Both the position numbers and the translations under genes were made by a program. A DNA stretch of 22,943 nt from GCA-2687515 sp046582475 (GTDB lineage Bacteria; Pseudomonadota; Alphaproteobacteria; Rhodospirillales; UBA2165): positions 1 through 22,943 of the forward strand of contig JAYGEH010000336.1 in assembly GCA_046582475.1 (NCBI GenBank), given 5' to 3'. The notes beneath the pieces are model-generated. The model worked only from the letters and a program-made list of their open reading frames with translations, did no database searches and was not told the origin of the DNA. Positions 1 to 6,547 of this stretch are shown one piece after another. Within the stretch, counting starts at the first letter, position 1; every line of letters starts with the position of its first letter.

Positions 1-169
1 GGAAGACCGGGAAGAGCCGGCGTCCGAAGGCGATGTGGTCTATTCGCCGAGAGGCTGCCCGCATGGCTTCAAGAACACCTCGGACGAAGACGTGGTTCTG
101 GTATGGGGCTGGAACGGCGCGGGATCGCTCGAGGCCAGCGGCTACGAAGTGGTCGCCGACAATGATTGA
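1..169 (+). CDS. Cupin-domain protein, C-terminal part (5' end outside window)
   Basis: An open frame enters from the left edge (codons from position 2) and ends at TGA 167-169. The 55 visible residues include GDVVYSPRGCPHGFKN followed by hydrophobic strands (VVLVWGW). This is the second half of a cupin barrel: G-D-x-x-x-x-P then P-H, where the His is normally a metal ligand. Cupins of this size act as dioxygenases, isomerases or sensors, and the visible part does not say which. It ends 19 bases before the hydratase gene on the same strand, so the two are probably co-transcribed. Family call is fairly sure, function unknown. Confidence 0.7.
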   Translation, partial: EDREEPASEGDVVYSPRGCPHGFKNTSDEDVVLVWGWNGAGSLEASGYEVVADND

Positions 170-188
170 AGGCGGCGCGTGAGCGGCA

Positions 189-893
189 ATGAGCGGAATA
201 TCAGACCAATCGGCAATAGCGAAGGGCATGCAGCGCCAGCTTGAGACGCGCGCCGCGCTGCTGTTGGCGGGCGCCAAACCGCTGGGCTGGAAGGTGGGGT
301 TCGGCGCAACCGCGGCCCTGGAAATGCTCGGCATCGACGGCCCCCTGGTCGGATTTCTTGTGGATAGCGGGCTGATCGGGCCGGGCGAAACGGTGTCCCT
401 CGCCGGGTGGGCCAAGCCCCTGGCCGAGCCCGAGGTGGCCATCCATATGGGCGGCGATTTGGGCGCCGGCGCCGGTGCGCAAGCCACCAAGGCGGCCATC
501 GCCGGGCTGGGACCGGCGATCGAGCTTGCCGACATGGACACACCACCCGAAGACGCCGAGACCATCCTGGCCGGCAACATCTATCATCGCCGGGTGGCCC
601 TGGGTCCCCTGGACCAATCCCGCGCCGGCGCCCGCCTGGACGGCCTATCGGGCCGCGTGTTCCGCCATGGCGCCGAGTTTGCGTTCATCGACGATCTGCA
701 GGCCAACACCGGAAAATTGATCGATATCGTCCGCCATGTGGCCGATACATTGGCGGCCTCGGGCGAGACCTTGCGGGCCGGCGAGGTGATCATTCCCGGA
801 TCGGTCACGCCGCCCATATTCCTGGACGCCGAGGATGCCGAGATACGCTTCGATCTGGAGCCCGCCGGCAGCATTTCGGTGCGATTGGCGTAG
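189..893 (+). CDS. 2-keto-4-pentenoate hydratase / 4-oxalocrotonate decarboxylase-like protein
   Basis: A 234-residue protein of the fumarylacetoacetase (FAH)-fold hydratase/decarboxylase group (MhpD/DmpE/DmpH type). What points there: GWKVGFGATAALEMLGIDGP near residue 33 (the family has GxKxG), LAEPEVAIHMG near residue 77, where Glu residues bind the divalent metal, an AIELADMDTP segment, and a terminal half with an I-P-G-S-V-T-P-P turn. The family usually has about 260 residues, so this one is slightly short. Known members hydrate 2-hydroxypenta-2,4-dienoates or decarboxylate 4-oxalocrotonate in meta-cleavage pathways. The ATG at 189 has only a weak purine-rich site (GAGCGG) ahead. A role in aromatic breakdown fits the dioxygenase and pobA genes further along, but they are 6-9 kb away. 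Confidence 0.8.
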   Translation: MSGISDQSAIAKGMQRQLETRAALLLAGAKPLGWKVGFGATAALEMLGIDGPLVGFLVDSGLIGPGETVSLAGWAKPLAEPEVAIHMGGDLGAGAGAQATKAAIAGLGPAIELADMDTPPEDAETILAGNIYHRRVALGPLDQSRAGARLDGLSGRVFRHGAEFAFIDDLQANTGKLIDIVRHVADTLAASGETLRAGEVIIPGSVTPPIFLDAEDAEIRFDLEPAGSISVRLA

Positions 894-1224
894 CCATCTG
901 CGCAGCCCGGCTGGCGATGGCCGGGTCGGCCGGCCGGGCGTGTGATCCGGCACCTCGGTTTGTGGACGAATTTCAACTCCACCTCACCGGCCGAGGTGCC
1001 AAGTACGGCGCGCGCGGGCCGACCATGGCAACCCCCGCGCACCGGCCAGCCAGGCCATGCCTTGGCGCGCCGCCATTGGGCCACGCCTTGGCGCGCCGCG
1101 CCCGGGCCAACGGTTAAACCCCGGCGGCATCACCACATAGGGCGGTTGCCGTTGCTTTTTTCCTTGTCAATTTCGGGGCCCACCAGCCGTTCCCAAAGCA
1201 AAAGTCCCGCCATTTTTTCGACCG
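894..1224. other. Gene-free stretch with short repeats
   Basis: No convincing gene on either strand. It contains a 10-bp inverted repeat, GGCACCTCGG at 949-958 and CCGAGGTGCC at 991-1000, a 15-bp direct repeat (separate entry) and a T6 run near 1155-1160 that could mark transcript ends. It lies between the end of the hydratase gene (+) and the end of the nuclease gene (-), so it is a convergent spacer. Base composition changes from very GC-rich (to about 1130) to near 50% towards the nuclease. Confidence 0.5.
1059..1099. repeat. 15-bp direct repeat pair
   Basis: GCCTTGGCGCGCCGC occurs at 1059-1073 and again at 1085-1099, 11 bases apart. Each copy contains the self-complementary GGCGCGCC. No function is evident. 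Confidence 0.6.
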
Positions 1225-1866
1225 TTACGGTCGCCACCAGAAAGTGCCCAGGGGTTTGTCCGAAAACTCATTGGGGATAATGAATGACCACATTATCAAC
1301 TTTCCCCTATCGTTTTCGGCGAGAACCGATTTGAAATAGGAATGGGGAATGGGCAGCGACACGCCGCCATCGGTTTCCGATCCGATCGTTTCGATGGCCT
1401 CGCCGAAGTGAAAAATCGGGCCGCAAATAACATAGGTTTCGAGAATCTCTTTATCGCCGTCGTCGTTTGTTTTGGCGTCGAGATCGCGCACGGCCTGTTC
1501 CAACTCTTTCCAGATATCCCGGTTAAACCTGGGTTCCTGGGGCGACATATTGGACAGCAAAAATGTCTCGCTGTTTTGCAGTTCGCTTTCGTTTTGATCG
1601 GCGCTGGCCACAAGATGGCCGCGATCATATCCCGAACCCCTATTTTCGGCGAGGTCGGCGCGAAACATATCCGGAATCCGGTAGTCAGAGCGAAAATTAT
1701 CGGCCCTATCAACGTCAATTTTACCCGAATCGATAATCTCCAACGCCCATTTCGCCTGCCGGAAATAATAGGAATATCCAATCACATAGTGCCGATTGAA
1801 CATGATTTGATCGGCCGCCGGCATCACATACCGCGTCTCCGACCGAAGGCTCGGCAATTCAAACAT
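1225..1866 (-). CDS. DNA/RNA non-specific endonuclease (NUC1 family)
   Basis: A 213-residue nuclease of the beta-beta-alpha-metal (DRGH) type. The family motif is clear: YDRGHLVASAD with the general-base His, then NMSPQEPRFNRDIWKELE, giving the Asn metal ligand and the usual N-x-W-x-x-L-E helix. The N-terminal strand region (HYVIGYSYYFRQAKW) also matches family layout. A TTG at 1917 would add 17 residues, but the ATG at 1866 has GGGAG seven to eight bases ahead, so I place the start there. No signal peptide is visible, so it is either cytoplasmic or exported by another route. Its GC content is clearly lower than that of its neighbours and its 5' flank is very AT-rich, which suggests acquisition by transfer. 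No immunity or toxin-delivery gene is adjacent. Confidence 0.88.
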   Translation of the reverse strand: MFELPSLRSETRYVMPAADQIMFNRHYVIGYSYYFRQAKWALEIIDSGKIDVDRADNFRSDYRIPDMFRADLAENRGSGYDRGHLVASADQNESELQNSETFLLSNMSPQEPRFNRDIWKELEQAVRDLDAKTNDDGDKEILETYVICGPIFHFGEAIETIGSETDGGVSLPIPHSYFKSVLAENDRGKLIMWSFIIPNEFSDKPLGTFWWRP

Positions 1867-1904
1867 GATTTTCTCCCACTGAGTTTTTCTATCGAGTTTA
1901 TATT

Positions 1905-1985
1905 TACTGATTTTCAATTAATAAAAAAATGAATTAATCAATTATAAACAGAAAATACCATTTTAACACAATTATACCTTTTATG
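1905..1985 (-). promoter_or_regulatory. AT-rich promoter region of the nuclease gene
   Basis: An 80-bp block of very high AT content in a GC-rich region. Read on the minus strand it holds two TATAAT hexamers (plus coordinates 1941-1946 and 1971-1976). The first lies 75 bases before the chosen nuclease ATG, with a TTGTGT (1966-1971) 19 bases upstream as a poor -35. AT-rich flanks of this kind also attract H-NS-like silencing in some bacteria, which is inference only. Confidence 0.4.
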
Positions 1986-2153
1986 TGGATCGCCCGGGGA
2001 TCGATGCCCTGCGTCAGCCCGGTGACATGGCGGCGGATGCGCCTGGCGCGATCATCGGTCAGTCGCGCCGGTTCCTATCGCCATTGCCTTTGCAATCGGC
2101 GCCCGTTAAGCGCAAGATCGGGCCCCCGGAGACTACCGAAGGAGAACGCAGCC

Positions 2154-2537
2154 ATGGCCCCGGTAACGCCTACACTGGAAATGCAGCACGATGCCCTCGG
2201 CGCCATCGGATCGCGCTATGTGGACGTGGCATCCTTGCCATGGAAGGAGACGAAATATCCCGGCGTGAAGGTCAAGGTCCTGCTCGAGGATACCGACACC
2301 GGGTTATTCACCGCCCTGTTCCACTGGGAGCCGGGCGCCAAGCTGCCGTTGCACGAACATGTGGGGATCGAGCAGACTTATGTGCTGGAAGGCAGCCTCG
2401 CCGATGACGAGGGCGAATGCACCGAGGGCAATTTCGTCTGGCGCCAACCCGGCAGCCGGCATGTGGCGGTGGCCCCCAAAGGCGCGCTTTTACTGGCCAT
2501 GCTGCAAAAGCCGAATATCTTTCTCGAAGACGATTAG
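2154..2537 (+). CDS. ChrR-like cupin-domain protein
   Basis: A 127-residue single-cupin protein. After a short lead it has SRYVDVASLPWKETKYPGVK, then LFHWEPGAKLPLHEHVGIEQ and TYVLEGSLADDEGE. The LHEH...E arrangement plus the later P-G-S-R-H provides the His/Glu metal-binding set of the ChrR C-terminal cupin family. Relatives include the sensor half of the anti-sigma factor ChrR (singlet-oxygen response, zinc) and many free-standing cupins annotated only as cupin proteins. No anti-sigma zinc-finger domain and no sigma factor are next to it, so a regulatory role cannot be assumed. The ATG at 2154 is preceded by GAAGGAGA at the right spacing; the frame is open further upstream but codes nothing recognisable there. 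Confidence 0.82.
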   Translation: MAPVTPTLEMQHDALGAIGSRYVDVASLPWKETKYPGVKVKVLLEDTDTGLFTALFHWEPGAKLPLHEHVGIEQTYVLEGSLADDEGECTEGNFVWRQPGSRHVAVAPKGALLLAMLQKPNIFLEDD

Positions 2538-2587
2538 CGCCCGCTTCGCAAGGGGATGGTCTTGTTTCCGGTGGCTGCGCACGTGGA

Positions 2588-2609
2588 ATTTATCCACCGG
2601 GTGATAAAT
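2588..2609. promoter_or_regulatory. Palindrome upstream of the small lipoprotein gene
   Basis: ATTTATCCACC (2588-2598) faces GGTGATAAAT (2600-2609); the arms pair completely apart from one bulged C. It lies 50 bases after the cupin stop and 67 bases before the lipoprotein ATG. It could be an operator for the lipoprotein gene or a hairpin ending the cupin transcript. There is no T-run after it, which argues against a simple terminator. Confidence 0.35.
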
Positions 2610-2676
2610 ATTGGGTATGATCGAATGGCAAGTTTTTAGCGATCCGGGACATGCCAATTTATGAGGAGCAATTCCG

Positions 2677-2805
2677 ATGGTTCACAATAAATCCGTTCGC
2701 GTGCTATTGATGCTGCTGATCATCTTCGGTCTGGCGGCCTGCAAGCACGCCGGCTCTCCCGGGAAACCCGGATCGCCGCCAAATTATATTTCATCGCCCA
2801 AATAG
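2677..2805 (+). CDS. Small lipoprotein, 42 residues
   Basis: A short gene with strong signals at both ends. GAGGAG lies about seven bases before the ATG at 2677. The protein starts with a charged lead (MVHNKSVR), then a hydrophobic segment of about 14 residues ending in the lipobox L-A-A-C, Cys22. The rest is a short polar tail rich in Gly, Pro and Ser, ending at TAG 2803-2805. The expected product is an N-acylated peptide of about 21 residues anchored in a membrane. Small orphan lipoproteins of this type resemble the lysis-protein/entericidin size class, but there is no sequence match I can claim. It stands alone, 139 bases after the cupin gene. Confidence 0.65.
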   Translation: MVHNKSVRVLLMLLIIFGLAACKHAGSPGKPGSPPNYISSPK

Positions 2806-2878
2806 ATATATTTGCCGAAACCGCCGCTTCGGCTGTGCAGGGCGGGCCACGCCAATCCGCCAATTATTTTGGTGCGGT

Positions 2879-3139
2879 CTATACCGTCCCTTGCTCGCCC
2901 TCATATTTCGAAACCCGGCACAGAAGCGAGCGTGGCTGATAGGTCCCCATCTGCGGATCAAACGGCGGCTCGACGCTGGTCAGAACGTTGGCGTTGGATT
3001 TCCACACCCCATATTCGGGCGCCGGGTCTTCGGGGAATCACCAGCCGAATTCGGTGTGGATGACGCGGCGATCGATGCCCTCGGTGGATTTGGCGGTTTC
3101 GGGTGCGACGATCTGATCCTTGGCTGCAAGGCCTCCTGC
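2879..3139 (-). pseudogene. Remnant of a molybdopterin oxidoreductase C-terminal domain
   Basis: The minus strand reads GGLAAKDQIV, then STEGIDRRVIHTEFGW, an in-frame TGA (3038-3040), and then FPEDPAPEYGVWKSNANVLT and PPFDPQMGTYQPRSLLCRV, ending at TAG 2879-2881. Complex iron-sulfur molybdoenzymes (DMSO reductase superfamily, acetylene hydratase/thiosulfate reductase-like) end with a pattern close to G-W-W-F-P-E, N-x-N-x-L-T, P-P-x-x-P and L-L-C-R-V in their molybdopterin-dinucleotide-binding domain. The TGA stands where the second Trp (TGG) is expected. The front of the domain is shortened and everything upstream is missing; a TAG closes the frame just before the remnant. It is therefore a dead fragment. 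The plus strand also has an open frame here, which looks like its shadow. Confidence 0.7.
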
Positions 3140-3192
3140 CTAAAGGGCGCTAACCATACCTCAATAGAAATTGTCCCGCGAATTGAAATTTT

Positions 3193-4017
3193 TTAAAGGG
3201 TCATCAGATCCTCGCCGATGGTCAGCGGCCCGGAATAATCCCGGCCGATGATTTCGCGCAGTTCCGCCGGCACCGAGATCGGATTCATGTGCGAGGTCAC
3301 CAGCAATTTGGGCGCCGCGTCGCGGGCGATCACTGCGATCTGTTCGGGAAAAGTGTGGTAGTGGGCCATGGCGGCAAGCCTTTGTTCGGCGCTGTCCCAA
3401 CCCGAGCCTGGAATGAACGGCATTTTCGCCGCGTGCATGCATTCGTGCACCAGGATATCGGCGCCCTTTGCATGTTTGACGAGGTTTTCGCACGGCGCCG
3501 TATCGCCGGAAAGGACGATGGCGTGATCCTTGGCCGCGAACCGGAAGCCAAACGCGTAATCGCAAGGCGGATGTTCGACGCGGAAGGCCGAGACCTCCAA
3601 GCCGTCCAATTCGAGGACCAAGCCTTCGCCGAATTCGTGGACGATGACGTCGGGCAAGGCGCGGCCGCCGCCCTGGTGCGCCACCCGGATTTTCAGATCA
3701 TATTCGTGCAGGCGCATGATATTTTCGATCATCGCCTTCTGACCGGGCGGGCCGTAGACATGCAGCGGCGCGTTGTCGCCGAATATCCAGCGCGTAATGA
3801 TGAAATGGTCGAGATCGATGTAATGATCGGAATGGTGATGGGTAATCAGCAGGTGGTTGATCTCGGGCGGCCTGAGGCCGGCTTCCAGCAGCCTTGTGAC
3901 CACCCCGGAGCCGCAATCGACGAGGATGTTTTCCGCCCCGGCGCGGATCACCTGGGACGGCCCGCGCCGATCCGGATTGGGCGTCGGCGTGCCGGTGCCG
4001 AGCAGGGTTATTTGCAT
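3193..4017 (-). CDS. Metallo-beta-lactamase-fold hydrolase, RNase Z-like
   Basis: A 274-residue MBL-fold protein. It begins MQITLLGTGTPTPNPDRRGP, the usual RNase Z/arylsulfatase-type opening. Residues 59-65 give T-H-H-H-S-D-H (the HxHxDH zinc motif). Later come VEHPPCDYAFGFRF, LSGDTAPCENL with the bridging Asp, and SHMNP with the last His. The RNase Z long exosite arm is not obvious, so a small-molecule esterase, lactonase or sulfatase role is as likely as tRNA processing. The frame is open 87 bases further upstream, but the ATG at 4017 with GGAACC ahead starts exactly where the family does. Gene neighbours on the same strand (TPR lipoprotein, amidohydrolase) and the lost amidohydrolase tail just upstream suggest it once followed an amidohydrolase gene in an operon. 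Confidence 0.86.
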   Translation of the reverse strand: MQITLLGTGTPTPNPDRRGPSQVIRAGAENILVDCGSGVVTRLLEAGLRPPEINHLLITHHHSDHYIDLDHFIITRWIFGDNAPLHVYGPPGQKAMIENIMRLHEYDLKIRVAHQGGGRALPDVIVHEFGEGLVLELDGLEVSAFRVEHPPCDYAFGFRFAAKDHAIVLSGDTAPCENLVKHAKGADILVHECMHAAKMPFIPGSGWDSAEQRLAAMAHYHTFPEQIAVIARDAAPKLLVTSHMNPISVPAELREIIGRDYSGPLTIGEDLMTL

Positions 4018-4026
4018 GGGTTTGGT

Positions 4027-4070
4027 TCCTAATCCATCTTGAAGAGCGTGTTGGCGTTGGCGAAGATCAT
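4027..4070. repeat. 44-bp imperfect direct repeat, copy 1
   Basis: This matches 5490-5533 at 36 of 44 positions, including 14 identical bases at the start (tcctaatccatctt). It is the tail of a lost amidohydrolase gene; copy 2 is the tail of the living one. The pair brackets the TPR lipoprotein gene. Confidence 0.75.
4029..4070 (-). pseudogene. Amidohydrolase gene tail (about 13 codons)
   Basis: Read on the minus strand these bases give MIFANANTLFKMD and a TAG at 4029-4031. Amidohydrolase-2 proteins typically end in this way, and the intact amidohydrolase at 5492-6421 ends KIFFGNAKKLLKMD. The fragment starts where the TPR gene ends (the TPR stop TGA at 4067-4069 overlaps its first codon). The stop is followed by the MBL gene's ribosome-binding site. 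It looks like the leftover end of a second, different amidohydrolase gene whose body was replaced by the TPR gene. Confidence 0.65.
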
Positions 4071-5479
4071 TGCCGGTTCTTCTGAAGCCATTCTGTCTGG
4101 TCATTCTCCGGAACGCATCTTTTATATTTTCTCCTTTCCACTATGTCGAAGCCTTCCGTGAATTTTTTGATCGACCCCCGATCAAGATCGACATGTCCTT
4201 TGAGTGGTGTCCTTTTTGACTTTCGGCAAATTGTGGTGTCGAAGTGATACTCGCGGCCAATGATCTCGGTACCGGTCACGGTGCCATCGTAAAAAAGGGT
4301 CCGTCTTCCCGTCTTACCAATATAGTGCGCCTCGAACCGGTCTTCCTTGATACTGATATCCCAGTGGCTGCCCCCGCCGGCGGTGGTGTAGCGTCCCGAT
4401 AGGGCTTCGATTTGCCGACGTTGCCGTTTCTCCGCTTCCTCCCGCCGGCGGGCTTGCTTGCCGGTCACCAGCGCCTGGCTTTCGAGCCGTTCCGCTTCTT
4501 CATGCTTGCCGCCGGCGCGAAGCCGCTTGGCACGGGCGTTCAATTTGATAACCGCCGTCGTATAGTCGGGGCCGTCCGCTGGTTGGCTCATGCGCCAGGG
4601 TTTGCGGGCCTGGTAGCGCATCAGATGTTTCTCAAATACCACCAGCGAACCTTCACCGCCCCGCTTTCGCAACAGCGCGTTGACATCGGACAGGGTTTCG
4701 ATGGCGTCGCCGAAGCGGCCCGTCTCGGCGTAGGCGGCGGCGAGCACTTCCAGGTTAAAGGCATTGCGCTCAAGACCGGCGGCCTTTTCCGCCTCTGCCA
4801 CGGCCCGTTTGCCATCGCGAAAAACTTCATCGGGCGCGGTCGCCAGCACCCAGGCCAGATGGGCACGGGCATGGGCCATATTGGGGAACAGTTCGAGCAC
4901 TTCGTTCACGTCCTGGAGGGTCAGGTTATAGGAGCCCTTGCATTGATGGGCATCGCCCCGGTTGAGATAGCCAAGCGTCAAACCGCGATCATTGCCGCCG
5001 GCTTCGGCGAGGGCGATGGACTTGGTCTGGTCGTTGATGGCCTTGTCATAGAGACCCTTCAGGCTAAACGCGTTGCCCCTGTTGCCGTAGGCTTGCACCA
5101 TATCGGGCTTGAAGTCGATGGCATCGTCATAGTCCTCGATCGCCCGGTCGAACTGGCCCTTGTTTTTGTAGGCGATGCCGCGGTTGACCAATGCGGCTGG
5201 GTCTTCCGGCGCTAATTCGATGGCCTTGGTCAGGTCCGCCAACGTTTTGTCATAGAGCCCTTTCCGATTGTACGCGTTACCCCGGTTGTTGTAGGCGCGC
5301 GCAAAATTGGGGTCCGCCGCGATCGCCTTGGTGTAATGGGTAATCTTGGTATCGAGATTACGGGCCTCGACGCCTTTGTTGTACGAACTCACCGCTTCAC
5401 TGGTGACACAGCCGCCGAGGGCCAGAGCCAAGAGCGCCAGCGGCGCCAATCTCCTAAAGGCTAGGTTCAGAATTTTCAC
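4067..5479 (-). CDS. TPR-repeat lipoprotein
   Basis: A 470-residue protein. It starts with a lipoprotein signal peptide (MKILNLAFRRLAPLALLALA then L-G-G-C, Cys24). From about residue 30 to 205 it has at least four to five tetratricopeptide repeats (for example ARAYNNRGNAYNRKGLYDKT and AALVNRGIAYKNKGQFDRAI), then more degenerate helical repeats to about 290. A basic, probably coiled segment (about 320-360, EEAEKRQRRQ) leads to a beta-rich C-terminal domain of about 110 residues (HWDISIKEDRFEAHYIG) that I do not recognise. TPR lipoproteins scaffold envelope complexes; the partner here is unknown. The start is GTG at 5479, with a full AGGAGG eight bases ahead that overlaps the amidohydrolase stop region. 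Twelve bases separate it from that gene, so the two are probably one transcript. Confidence 0.85.
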   Translation of the reverse strand: MKILNLAFRRLAPLALLALALGGCVTSEAVSSYNKGVEARNLDTKITHYTKAIAADPNFARAYNNRGNAYNRKGLYDKTLADLTKAIELAPEDPAALVNRGIAYKNKGQFDRAIEDYDDAIDFKPDMVQAYGNRGNAFSLKGLYDKAINDQTKSIALAEAGGNDRGLTLGYLNRGDAHQCKGSYNLTLQDVNEVLELFPNMAHARAHLAWVLATAPDEVFRDGKRAVAEAEKAAGLERNAFNLEVLAAAYAETGRFGDAIETLSDVNALLRKRGGEGSLVVFEKHLMRYQARKPWRMSQPADGPDYTTAVIKLNARAKRLRAGGKHEEAERLESQALVTGKQARRREEAEKRQRRQIEALSGRYTTAGGGSHWDISIKEDRFEAHYIGKTGRRTLFYDGTVTGTEIIGREYHFDTTICRKSKRTPLKGHVDLDRGSIKKFTEGFDIVERRKYKRCVPENDQTEWLQKNRQ

Positions 5480-5489
5480 CGGCCACGCC

Positions 5490-5533
5490 TCCTAATCCAT
5501 CTTCAGCAGCTTCTTGGCGTTGCCGAAGAATAT
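5490..5533. repeat. 44-bp imperfect direct repeat, copy 2
   Basis: This is the last codons and stop of the intact amidohydrolase gene, matching 4027-4070. The two copies have diverged at eight of 44 positions, so they are paralogous gene ends and not a recent target-site duplication. Confidence 0.75.
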
Positions 5534-6421
5534 CTTGTCCTTGTCCTCTTGCGGCAAATCCATGTCCTCGATCAGTGCAATGCCCCGCTCCTTCAAGACA
5601 TCCAAGGGCGGCGCGTCGGTGCCGAAGATCATGTGATCGGCGCCGACGGTCTCGATGGCGCAGCGGGCCGCCGGGGCGTGGTAGGAGACGCAATCCAGGT
5701 ACGTCATGCGCAAATAGTCGGACGGCTTCTTGGTGATCAGCATGGGCGCGTAATCGCCTAGGAAAAACGCCTCGTCCTGTAATTCGTAGGCATAATCCAT
5801 GCGCCCAATCATCTCCGATATGCCGCCGCCGAGATGGGTGCAGACCAGCTTGAGGGTGGGGAATTTCTCGTAGATGCCGCGGACAATGAGGCGCGCCAAG
5901 GCCAGCGCCAGATCCATGGGCCGGCCGATGGAGGATGCCAGCCGGTAATCCTGGAGCCGTTCTTCGCCGAAGCCGACCGAGGGCGGGTGCATCATCACCG
6001 GGATATCGAGGCGGGTGACCAGCTCGAAAAATGGCAACGCGTCGTCGTCGTCCGGGTATTGGCCGGGCACGCTCGACATGATCATGACGCCTTTGAGCCC
6101 GTCCTCGGTGACGGCGCGCTCCAATTCCTTCAAGACCGCGTCGCCGCCCGATGGCAGCGCACACGCGAAGGCCGCCAGGCGGTCCGAATATTTGTCCTGG
6201 GTCTCGGCGAAGAACCGGTTGTATTCGCGGATCACTTCCAGCCTTTCGGCCGGCTCCCTTTGCCCAAGCCCGTGGATGGCGTTGGAGATGACGATAAAAT
6301 CGACTTGGGTGCGGTCCTGGGCGGCGAGCACCCGTTCCAGCGCCATCGGGCACTTGCCCTGCCAGCGCGGATTCGCCGCATATTTGGGCGGATGCGCGTG
6401 GTTATGGAAATCGATAATCAT
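5492..6421 (-). CDS. Amidohydrolase family protein (amidohydrolase-2 type)
   Basis: A 309-residue metal-dependent TIM-barrel hydrolase or decarboxylase of the ACMSD-like group (PF04909 type). It opens MIIDFHNHAHPP with the H-x-H metal motif (His6, His8). VMMHPPSVGFG and CTHLGGGISEMIGR carry the strand 5 and 6 His residues, and FGTDAPP carries the strand 8 Asp. Family members include decarboxylases of aromatic acids (ACMSD, gamma-resorcylate and 5-carboxyvanillate decarboxylases) and 4-oxalomesaconate hydratase LigJ-like enzymes, so an aromatic substrate is plausible beside the divergent extradiol dioxygenase. The frame stays open far upstream, antisense to the dioxygenase. The ATG at 6421 follows GGGAGG by eight bases and begins exactly at the family start. 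Confidence 0.88.
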   Translation of the reverse strand: MIIDFHNHAHPPKYAANPRWQGKCPMALERVLAAQDRTQVDFIVISNAIHGLGQREPAERLEVIREYNRFFAETQDKYSDRLAAFACALPSGGDAVLKELERAVTEDGLKGVMIMSSVPGQYPDDDDALPFFELVTRLDIPVMMHPPSVGFGEERLQDYRLASSIGRPMDLALALARLIVRGIYEKFPTLKLVCTHLGGGISEMIGRMDYAYELQDEAFFLGDYAPMLITKKPSDYLRMTYLDCVSYHAPAARCAIETVGADHMIFGTDAPPLDVLKERGIALIEDMDLPQEDKDKIFFGNAKKLLKMD

Positions 6422-6547
6422 GGGTTTGCCTCCCTTGCGATGATTTAAGGCACGTCTTTTTGGGATTTGCAAATTGGCATTGCGCCGGGCTTCTAATGTC
6501 CGGACGCATGGCTTAAGTTCCCCTTGGATCAACCCGAAGGAGCACCC
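6422..6547. promoter_or_regulatory. Divergent promoter region, amidohydrolase / extradiol dioxygenase
   Basis: A 126-bp spacer from which the amidohydrolase (-) and the dioxygenase (+) genes are read in opposite directions. It contains the perfect palindrome ATTTGCAAAT at 6465-6474, a reasonable operator candidate placed near the middle. I see no clear sigma-70 hexamers. Shared control of the two genes is inference. Confidence 0.4.

Noticed and set aside
3038..3040. TGA in the molybdoenzyme remnant as selenocysteine
   Set aside because: It replaces a Trp in a C-terminal motif, not the molybdenum ligand site, and no SECIS-like stem follows. The rest of the gene is missing.
2891..3196. 101-residue open frame on +
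   Set aside because: It runs antisense to the clear molybdoenzyme remnant, lacks a ribosome-binding site and has no recognisable motif.
3193..4017. Calling the MBL-fold protein RNase Z (rnz)
   Set aside because: The metal motifs fit, but the tRNA-binding exosite arm could not be identified and the gene context is catabolic.
4067..5479. TPR gene as a transposon cargo with the 44-bp repeats as target duplications
   Set aside because: The repeats differ at eight of 44 positions and both code amidohydrolase ends, so they are paralogous gene tails. No transposase or inverted ends are present.
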